14,914 nt of DNA from an uncultured Coriobacteriaceae bacterium (GTDB lineage: Bacteria > Actinomycetota > Coriobacteriia > Coriobacteriales > Atopobiaceae), in assembly GCA_900544655.1 (NCBI GenBank), contig UQWE01000022.1, positions 1 to 14,914 on the forward strand, in the 5' to 3' direction. Under the pieces are notes generated by a model, which worked only from the letters and a program-made list of their open reading frames with translations, searched no databases and had not been told where the DNA came from. Made by a program: the position numbers and the translations under genes. This document shows positions 6,747 to 14,914 of this stretch, piece after piece (the first letter of the stretch is position 1; each line of letters starts with the position of its first letter).

Positions 6747-9376
<2,630 letters not shown>

Positions 9377-9382
9377 AGTTAT

Positions 9383-9424
9383 CACCCCTCTTGGGTGCCC
9401 GCCGCGACGGTATCCTCGCGGCGG
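9383..9424 (-). promoter_or_regulatory. two hairpins in the clpB leader, one covering the ribosome binding site
   Basis: In the mRNA a perfect 9-bp stem CCGCCGCGA/TCGCGGCGG with an 8-base loop (9399-9424) is followed one base later by CACCC-AAGAG-GGGTG (9383-9397). The second stem pairs the GGGG part of the Shine-Dalgarno GAGGGG. The start codon lies 6 bases further on. Such a weak stem could melt at high temperature; untested inference. Confidence 0.4.
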
Positions 9425-9445
9425 ACTCGCTGTTTATCGCTGTTG

Positions 9446-9473
9446 ATTGTACCCCGCAAGCGCCGCCTGCAAA
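9446..9473 (-). promoter_or_regulatory. candidate promoter of clpB
   Basis: On the minus strand TTTGCA (9468-9473) and TACAAT (9446-9451) are 16 bp apart. The heat-shock inverted repeat lies directly upstream of the -35, so a bound repressor would cover the polymerase site. Confidence 0.55.
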
Positions 9474-9476
9474 CAT

Positions 9477-9503
9477 AAATCTAAGTGTCGATGTTATAGA
9501 TTT
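9477..9503 (-). promoter_or_regulatory. heat-shock operator of clpB, AAATCTA-N13-TAGATTT
   Basis: Perfect 7-bp arms at 9477-9483 and 9497-9503 with a 13-base spacer. Arms, spacer length and the flanking bases AAGT and C match the site upstream of dnaK. HspR, encoded close by, is the likely binder. Confidence 0.7.
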
Positions 9504-9531
9504 CCTAATCCGCCAACACGCAGGATTCGCA

Positions 9532-9562
9532 AGTTGACAAAGGGACTGTCCCTTTGTCAACT
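9532..9562. repeat. 31-bp palindrome (REP/MITE-like)
   Basis: The arms AGTTGACAAAGGGAC (9532-9546) and GTCCCTTTGTCAACT (9548-9562) are perfect 15-bp inverted repeats around a single T. It lies between the hspR 3' end and the clpB operator and has no T tract. TTGACAAAGGGAC-type palindromes recur between genes in gut Actinobacteria and Firmicutes as I recall, some linked to IS200-like transposases. Whether this genome has more copies cannot be seen here. Confidence 0.6.
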
Positions 9563-9566
9563 GATA

Positions 9567-9599
9567 AGGCCACGGCACCCGGGAGGGGCGCCGCGGCCT
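9567..9599 (-). terminator. hairpin behind hspR, possible end of the dnaK operon
   Basis: In minus-strand RNA AGGCCGCGGC pairs with GCCGUGGCCU (10 bp with one G-U pair) around a 13-base loop, 25 bp past the hspR stop. No U tract follows, but the 31-bp palindrome does. It may be a weak or Rho-assisted stop or an RNA end-protecting stem. Confidence 0.45.
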
Positions 9600-9623
9600 G
9601 GTGTTGCGGATATCTTGGACGCG

Positions 9624-10058
9624 TTATTCGTCCTGCGGCTTCTCGACACTGCCGCCGAGGAGGCCGCGCATGACCTTCTCGGGCGTCATGCCCTCGTAAG
9701 GGGCAAGGGCCGTGATGCGCTCGCGGGTCTTGAACTCGCGCACCTGGTCCTCGAGTTCGCGCACGCGGTCGCGGAACTCGTCAATCTCGCGCTCCATCTC
9801 CTCCTCGTGCTCGCGCATGTCGAGGATGCGCACCACACCGGCGAGGTTAATGCCCTCGTCCGTAAGGCGACCGATGAGCTCAAGGCGCTCGATGTCAGCC
9901 TGGGAGTACAGGCGGGTGTTGCCGCGAGAGCGGCCGGGGTTCACGAGGCCCTTCTGCTCGTAGACGCGCAACGTCTGCGGATGCATGCCCGTGAGTTCGG
10001 CGGCGACACTGATCATGTAGAGCGGCTTGTTGCGGCTCTCCTCTTTCTTGTGGGCCAT
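9624..10058 (-). CDS. hspR: heat-shock repressor HspR (MerR family)
   Basis: A 144-residue DNA-binding repressor. The N-terminal MerR winged helix is clear: YMISVAAELTGMHPQTLRVYEQKG (14-37), then the wing with NPGRSRGNTRLYSQADIERL (40-59). A coiled coil rich in E and R follows (about 83-115), as in MerR dimers. There are no cysteines for metal sensing. Known HspR proteins repress the dnaK operon and clpB in Actinobacteria using DnaK as co-repressor, so free DnaK reports on misfolding. Here it is the fourth gene of dnaK-grpE-dnaJ-hspR, giving negative feedback. The start has GGAGGG 5 bases upstream, and the gap to dnaJ is 63 bp. The likely targets are the inverted repeats at 14143, 9477 and 5577. 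Confidence 0.96.
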   Translation of the reverse strand: MAHKKEESRNKPLYMISVAAELTGMHPQTLRVYEQKGLVNPGRSRGNTRLYSQADIERLELIGRLTDEGINLAGVVRILDMREHEEEMEREIDEFRDRVRELEDQVREFKTRERITALAPYEGMTPEKVMRGLLGGSVEKPQDE

Positions 10059-10121
10059 GGCGACCCTCCTTCTCCCAAAGCCCGCCGGGCGTCGCTGGCG
10101 AGCGGCTGCTCTCTAGCGTCC

Positions 10122-11087
10122 CTACTCCTTGGCGCCGATGTACTTGTCTACCTCGGCATGATAGCTGCGCTCGTCCGCATCGCGAAGAGCCTCGAGCGCA
10201 TCGCGCTCCTTGGTGGTGAGGCGAGTCGGGACCTTGGCGCGAACGGTGACGAACAACGCGCCCCACGAGCCCTTGCGCTTCACGCTGTGAGCTCCCAGAT
10301 CGCGGAAGCGGAAGGTACGGCCATCCTGGGTGCCCGCCGGGACACGCAGGCGCACCGTGGCCCCAGACGGCGTGGGGACGTCAACCGAGGCACCCAGAGC
10401 AAGATCCCACACGCTCATGGGAAGCTCCATCTTCACGTCCGCGCCATCGCGCTTGAAGATCGGGTGCTCCGCGACGCTCGTCGTGATGACGAGGTCGCCG
10501 CGACCGCCGCCGTTCCTGCCGTACTCACCGCGGTCATGGTAGCGAAGTTTCATGCCGTCATAGGCTCCCGCCGGCACCTTCACGGTGAGCCTTGCGCGCT
10601 CGCCGGATGACGGAACCATGTAAGAGACGTCGCGGCTCGTGCCCTTGAAGGCCTCCTCCGGAGTGAGGCTGATGGTGAGCGTTAAATCGCCGCCACGCAT
10701 CGACCTGCGCGCCTGAGAGGCACCCGCGGCACCGCCAAATATCTGGGAGAAATCAAAGTTGGCCCCGAAGGCGCCGTCTCCGCTCCGCACGCTGTTGAAG
10801 ATGTCAGACCAGTTGCCACCCACATTCGTGGTATACGAGTAGCCGCCACCCGGAGCACCGTAGCCACCCCCGGGAATGCCGCCGAACATGAGCATCTGAT
10901 CGTACTCACGGCGCTTCTTCTCATCAGAGAGGGTCTCGTACGCTTCGCTGATCTCCTTGAACTTCTGCTCGTCTCCGCCGGCATCGGGGTGATACTTCAC
11001 CGCGAGCTTGCGGAATGCCTTCTTGATCTCGTCGGCAGTGGCGTCTTTCTTGACGCCAAGTACGTCGTAGAACGTCCTCTGTGCCAT
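10122..11087 (-). CDS. dnaJ: J-domain co-chaperone without zinc finger (type II, CbpA-like DnaJ)
   Basis: A 321-residue partner that triggers the DnaK ATPase and delivers clients. The J domain (1-65) starts FYDVLGVKKDATADEIKKAF and has the essential HPD at 33-35. A Gly/Phe-rich linker follows (68-125, including GGGYGAPGGGYSY), then two beta-sandwich client-binding domains (about 130-285, with EEAFKGTSRDV and VPAGTQDGRTFRFRDLG). The CxxCxGxG zinc repeats of type I DnaJ are absent, and the protein has no cysteine at all. The gene still sits where DnaJ is expected, between grpE and hspR. The ATG at 11087 is used; AAAGGGG ends about 11 bases upstream, and an in-frame GTG at 11099 overlaps that site. 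The 117-bp gap to grpE contains two strong hairpins. Confidence 0.95.
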   Translation of the reverse strand: MAQRTFYDVLGVKKDATADEIKKAFRKLAVKYHPDAGGDEQKFKEISEAYETLSDEKKRREYDQMLMFGGIPGGGYGAPGGGYSYTTNVGGNWSDIFNSVRSGDGAFGANFDFSQIFGGAAGASQARRSMRGGDLTLTISLTPEEAFKGTSRDVSYMVPSSGERARLTVKVPAGAYDGMKLRYHDRGEYGRNGGGRGDLVITTSVAEHPIFKRDGADVKMELPMSVWDLALGASVDVPTPSGATVRLRVPAGTQDGRTFRFRDLGAHSVKRKGSWGALFVTVRAKVPTRLTTKERDALEALRDADERSYHAEVDKYIGAKE

Positions 11088-11091
11088 GGCG

Positions 11092-11105
11092 AAGGGCACC
11101 CCCTT
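11092..11105 (-). promoter_or_regulatory. hairpin covering the dnaJ ribosome binding site
   Basis: In the mRNA AAGGG-GGUG-CCCUU forms a 5-bp stem with a 4-base loop that pairs the Shine-Dalgarno AAGGG itself; the start codon is 4 bases further on. It may tie dnaJ translation to temperature or to the passing ribosome; untested. Confidence 0.35.
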
Positions 11106-11114
11106 TCCTAGTCA

Positions 11115-11153
11115 CTTGGCCGGCATGAAGGAGCTTGCCCTCACGCCGGCCTG
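11115..11153 (-). repeat. repeated hairpin element, copy 2 (before dnaJ)
   Basis: CTTGGCCGGC (11115-11124) and GCCGGCCTG (11145-11153) flank a centre containing TGCCCT. The stem GGCCGGC/GCCGGCC is perfect. The same ends and the same internal TGCCCT occur at 14047-14079 in the dnaK leader. The element lies 28 bp before the dnaJ start. Confidence 0.6.
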
Positions 11154-11167
11154 ATTGCGTACAGATA

Positions 11168-11197
11168 CGTGCGCCCGGGATTCCGCCCGGGCGCACG
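11168..11197 (-). other. strong intercistronic hairpin between grpE and dnaJ
   Basis: CGTGCGCCCGGG (11168-11179) and CCCGGGCGCACG (11186-11197) are perfect 12-bp arms around ATTCCG, starting 7 bp past the grpE stop. No T tract follows on the minus strand, so it is more likely a partial attenuator or an RNA-stabilising stem than a full terminator. Confidence 0.65.
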
Positions 11198-11204
11198 CTT
11201 AAAC

Positions 11205-12068
11205 CTACTTAGCTTCGGCGTCTGCCTCAGGCTTTGCCTCGTCTTCCTTGGACTCGACTGGGCGCTTCGGGCCACCGTAGGTCACCGTGACCATGGCCGG
11301 CCTCACGACCTTGCCGCCAAGGCGATAGCCCTTCTGGTAGACGTCGCGGACCGTCTCGTCATAGGCCTCCGCGTCCTCGACACGACCCACGGCCTGGTGG
11401 TCCTGGGGGTCGAAGGGGTCGCCGGCAGGGTCGATGACCTCGGCGCCCTGCTTCTCAAGGACGGAAACGACCTTGGCATGAACGGCGGTGACACCGTCCA
11501 CGAGCTGCTTGGCAACCTCGTTCTCCTCGGCGGCGCTTGCATGCGCAATCGCACGCTCGAGGTCGTCGATTGCCGGCAGGAGATCCTTCACGAGGCCCTC
11601 GCAGGCACGCTCGCGCTCGATTGCGCGCTCGCGGTCCATGCGGCGACGGTAGTTGTCCCAATCGGCCTGGAGCCTTGAGAGGCGATCGGTCGCGGCAGCA
11701 GCCTCGGCCTTGGCGGCGTCGATCTCATCCGAGACGCCGGCGAGCTTCTTGGCGAGCTCGTCGCGCTCGGCACGAAGACCGTCCGCCTCGGACTTGAAGT
11801 CCTCGTCCGCAGCGGCCTCGCCCGCCTTGATAGCGTCCTCTACGCGGGCGCGCTCTGCCGCCTCGTCATCGGCATCATCCTCGGCAGCGTCCTTTGCCAC
11901 CTCGTCAGGCTCGATCACTTCGGCCTCGACAGCCTCGGGCTTCTCAACCTGATCGGGCTTCTCCTCGCCTTCGACCTCGATGTCGACCTTCACGTCGCCC
12001 CCCTTGGGGTCCGGCGCGGGAGCCGGAGCGGCTCCCGCCTGGTTGTTCTTACTGGTGGTGCGAGCCAT
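11205..12068 (-). CDS. grpE: nucleotide exchange factor GrpE
   Basis: A 287-residue co-chaperone that removes ADP from DnaK and so resets the Hsp70 cycle. The first 90 residues are a low-complexity acidic extension (runs of E, D, A and P), making it longer than the roughly 200 residues of E. coli GrpE. A long coiled coil follows (about 95-160, with RLSRLQADWDNYRRRMDRER), then the four-helix part with KDLLPAIDDLERAI. The C-terminal beta domain has the family signature region GAEVIDPAGDPFDPQDHQAV and YQKGYRLGGKVVRPAMVTV. It starts 17 bp behind the dnaK stop, with GGGAAGTGAG as ribosome binding site, so it is co-transcribed with dnaK. GrpE coiled coils can act as thermosensors in other bacteria; nothing here tests that. 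Confidence 0.97.
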   Translation of the reverse strand: MARTTSKNNQAGAAPAPAPDPKGGDVKVDIEVEGEEKPDQVEKPEAVEAEVIEPDEVAKDAAEDDADDEAAERARVEDAIKAGEAAADEDFKSEADGLRAERDELAKKLAGVSDEIDAAKAEAAAATDRLSRLQADWDNYRRRMDRERAIERERACEGLVKDLLPAIDDLERAIAHASAAEENEVAKQLVDGVTAVHAKVVSVLEKQGAEVIDPAGDPFDPQDHQAVGRVEDAEAYDETVRDVYQKGYRLGGKVVRPAMVTVTYGGPKRPVESKEDEAKPEADAEAK

Positions 12069-12085
12069 CGTGACTCACTTCCCGC

Positions 12086-13993
<1,908 letters not shown>

Positions 13994-14046
13994 AGTTGGC
14001 ACGTTCCTTTCTTCTTGCGCGCGAATGCGTGATGCCTCCGCGCTCG

Positions 14047-14079
14047 CTTGGCCGGCCAGCCAGGTGCCCTGCCGGCCTG
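14047..14079 (-). repeat. repeated hairpin element, copy 1 (dnaK leader)
   Basis: CTTGGCCGGC (14047-14056) and GCCGGCCTG (14071-14079) form a perfect GGCCGGC/GCCGGCC stem with TGCCCT directly before the right arm. It shares both ends and that hexamer with 11115-11153. It lies about 54 bp before the dnaK start, inside the expected leader RNA. Confidence 0.6.
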
Positions 14080-14110
14080 CCCGCATCTGCGGACGCGTTT
14101 GTTACTGCAC

Positions 14111-14140
14111 ACTATATATCCTTTGCGCGCTCAACTTATA
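14111..14140 (-). promoter_or_regulatory. dnaK promoter region
   Basis: Two AT-rich -10 candidates face dnaK: TATAGT (14111-14116) and TATAAG (14135-14140). The first sits at nearly the same distance from the operator as the clpB -10 (26 against 25 bases), which favours it. Neither has a good -35. Confidence 0.45.
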
Positions 14141-14142
14141 CA

Positions 14143-14169
14143 AAATCTAAGTCGCTTTACGATAGATTT
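14143..14169 (-). promoter_or_regulatory. heat-shock operator of dnaK, AAATCTA-N13-TAGATTT
   Basis: Perfect 7-bp arms at 14143-14149 and 14163-14169 with a 13-base spacer, matching the clpB site in arms, spacing, orientation and the extra bases AAGT and C. It is neither CIRCE (TTAGCACTC-N9-GAGTGCTAA) nor a canonical HAIR (CTTGAGT-N7-ACTCAAG). HspR is the likely binder. Confidence 0.7.
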
Positions 14170-14221
14170 CTTGTTTTGGACACTTTAGGGATCACCGTGA
14201 GGCAAATCCCCAGCTCTGGGC

Positions 14222-14233
14222 AGTGCATGCACT
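14222..14233. promoter_or_regulatory. 12-bp perfect palindrome in the dnaK-ferredoxin gap
   Basis: AGTGCATGCACT is self-complementary. It lies between the divergent dnaK and ferredoxin promoters and could bind a dimeric regulator; no family is suggested by the sequence. The whole gap 13994-14469 (476 bp) otherwise holds only the sites listed separately and no gene. Confidence 0.3.
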
Positions 14234-14307
14234 CCAAGCCGCCGCCGGCCGTTCGTCCCGGTTAAATACCCTATTAAAGGTGGGGTTTTACCTCGAAGTA
14301 TGCCGTT

Positions 14308-14352
14308 CGCGAATGCAAGCCATGCAATTTTCGACAACGTCTTGCATTCGCG
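14308..14352 (+). promoter_or_regulatory. inverted repeat upstream of ferredoxin, candidate operator
   Basis: CGCGAATGCAAG (14308-14319) and CTTGCATTCGCG (14341-14352) are perfect 12-bp arms separated by 21 bases, so half-site centres are 33 bp apart, about three helical turns. The right arm contains the -35 of the ferredoxin promoter. An extra CATGCAA half-copy lies inside the spacer. Confidence 0.6.
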
Positions 14353-14369
14353 CCGCTGATTGGTATTCT
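14342..14369 (+). promoter_or_regulatory. promoter of the ferredoxin gene
   Basis: TTGCAT (14342-14347) and TATTCT (14364-14369) are 16 bp apart in an AT-rich stretch about 100 bp before the coding start. The leader contains CCCAGCAGCTGGG (near 14418-14430), a short palindrome. Confidence 0.6.
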
Positions 14370-14469
14370 CACGTAAAGGAGCAGCTAGAGAGGTTACCAA
14401 GGTTTACTTTTTGGCTGCCCCAGCAGCTGGGATCACATTGCTATGGCATTTTTGGAGAAGGGATCTATC

Positions 14470-14658
14470 ATGGCTCACCCCGTAATCGATACTGACGAGT
14501 GCGTCGCCTGCGGCGTTTGCGTTGACACCTGCCCGTGCGATGTCCTCGAGCTCGGCGACGACTCCGCTCAGGTCAAGGACGAGGACTCCTGCGTCGCTTG
14601 TGGCTCCTGCCAGGAGGCCTGCCCGGCCGGCGCGATCACCGAGATCGCTGAGGACTAA
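14470..14658 (+). CDS. 2[4Fe-4S] ferredoxin, clostridial type
   Basis: A 62-residue electron carrier for anaerobic metabolism. It has two complete cluster motifs of the form CxxCxxCxxxCP: CVACGVCVDTCP in the N-terminal half and CVACGSCQEACP in the C-terminal half, each followed by the usual hydrophobic turn (DVLEL, AGAITEI). One extra cysteine follows the first motif (CPCD). The length is close to the 55-60 residues of clostridial ferredoxins. The ATG at 14470 is chosen because AGAAGGGA lies 6 bases upstream; an earlier in-frame ATG at 14443 would add nine residues without a ribosome binding site. It appears monocistronic, divergent from dnaK, with a possible operator over its -35. Likely partners such as pyruvate:ferredoxin oxidoreductase or hydrogenase are not in the window. 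Confidence 0.96.
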   Translation: MAHPVIDTDECVACGVCVDTCPCDVLELGDDSAQVKDEDSCVACGSCQEACPAGAITEIAED

Positions 14659-14673
14659 CTAGTTGGGGGCGCT

Positions 14674-14734
14674 CGGATTCATCCGGGCGATTTGCCGGGC
14701 TACGGAGAGGTAGCCCGGCTTGGGCGAATGCCCA
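14674..14734 (+). terminator. hairpin cluster behind ferredoxin
   Basis: GCCGGGCTAC (14694-14703) and GTAGCCCGGC (14710-14719) form a perfect 10-bp stem with loop GGAGAG. It is flanked by CGGAT/ATCCG (14674-14685) and TGGGC-GAAT-GCCCA (14721-14734). No T tract follows, so termination here would be non-canonical. Confidence 0.5.
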
Positions 14735-14764
14735 GCGCCACAAGAGGGCTTTCGGGCTAGGCGC

Positions 14765-14807
14765 AAAAAGTGAGAGGGAGGCGAACCGCAAGGCTCGCCT
14801 CCCTCTC
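14765..14807 (-). terminator. strong Rho-independent terminator for a gene entering from the right
   Basis: GAGAGGGAGGCGA (14772-14784) and TCGCCTCCCTCTC (14795-14807) are perfect 13-bp arms. On the minus strand the stem is followed by AC and then TTTTT (14765-14769). It may also stop the ferredoxin transcript from the other side, although the plus side has only TGTTATAT. Confidence 0.85.
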
Positions 14808-14810
14808 CTG

Positions 14811-14914
14811 TTATATGTCGGATATGTAGGCACCGCGCGACGCCATGGGCGCGGGGCACATGCCCTCGCGCATTCGCACGGGCCCGGGCACGCAGGTGCG
14901 CGAGCGTGCGAGCA
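14811..14914 (-). CDS. probable C-terminal end of an unidentified gene
   Basis: One minus-strand frame is open from the window edge to a TAA at 14811-14813, just 4 bases before the terminator stem. The 33 codons end CPAPMASRGAYISDI, with CVPGPVRMREG before that. The stop placed right against a strong terminator supports a real gene end. The other two minus frames are also open here but run through the terminator stem, as a real gene would not. The fragment is too short for me to name a family. Confidence 0.5.
   Translation of the reverse strand, partial: LARSRTCVPGPVRMREGMCPAPMASRGAYISDI

Noticed and set aside
9532..9562. 31-bp palindrome as the terminator of hspR
   Set aside because: No T tract follows on either strand and the two arms are separated by one base only, so it is better described as a palindromic repeat, though it could assist termination.
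9447..10610. 387-codon plus-strand frame
   Set aside because: Runs through the 31-bp palindrome, the hspR gene and part of dnaJ on the opposite strand; no domain.
13994..14200. CIRCE element for HrcA upstream of dnaK
   Set aside because: No TTAGCACTC-N9-GAGTGCTAA-like sequence is present there or before clpB and hsp20, and no hrcA is seen; hspR is present instead.
14443..14470. Earlier ATG at 14443 as the ferredoxin start
   Set aside because: It would add MAFLEKGSI without a ribosome binding site; the AGAAGGGA before 14470 and the family N-terminus favour the later start.
14636..14859. Two 65-66-codon minus-strand frames near the right end
   Set aside because: They run through the 13-bp terminator stem and the ferredoxin 3' hairpins and overlap the ferredoxin gene end or its tail.

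Overview
The window looks like chromosome of a high-GC, anaerobic actinobacterium, most likely a member of the Coriobacteriia (Olsenella/Collinsella/Atopobium type). This is an inference. It rests on the actinobacterial order dnaK-grpE-dnaJ-hspR with clpB behind it, a clostridial-type 2[4Fe-4S] ferredoxin, GC-rich codons, and AT-rich promoter islands. No phage, transposase gene or CRISPR array is visible.

Layout from left to right. 1-1937 (minus) is a DUF2207-type membrane protein whose C-terminus, a glycine-rich tail, runs off the window. 2022-2203 is a complete tRNA-Ser(GCU) unit (minus) with promoter and terminator. 2212-3828 (minus) holds gluQ (glutamyl-Q tRNA(Asp) synthetase) and a bacterial ferritin. 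4057-4220 is a complete tRNA-Arg(ACG) unit (plus). 4400-4819 (minus) is an unrecognised 139-residue protein with a 16-bp palindrome upstream. 5026-5448 (minus) is a small heat-shock protein (Hsp20). 5810-6280 (plus) is a tail-anchored, mostly disordered protein of unknown role.

The core of the window, 6552-13993, is a heat-shock cluster read on the minus strand: dnaK, grpE, a zinc-finger-less dnaJ and the MerR-type repressor hspR as one operon. clpB follows with its own control region, and a small acidic ORF overlaps the clpB stop codon. DnaK, GrpE and DnaJ form the Hsp70 folding cycle. ClpB pulls apart aggregates together with Hsp70, and Hsp20 holds unfolded clients for them. HspR is expected to shut the set off again. 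The sequence suggests how the set is tied together: the same 27-bp inverted repeat, AAATCTA-N13-TAGATTT, lies upstream of dnaK and clpB, and a degraded copy lies upstream of hsp20. It is not the textbook HAIR or CIRCE sequence. A second layer may be RNA-based: a repeated hairpin occurs in the dnaK leader and the grpE-dnaJ gap, and small hairpins involve the ribosome binding sites of clpB, hsp20 and dnaJ.

The right end (14170-14914) carries a divergent ferredoxin gene whose promoter overlaps a 12-bp-armed inverted repeat. Beyond it are a strong minus-strand terminator and probably the last 33 codons of an unidentified gene entering from the right.
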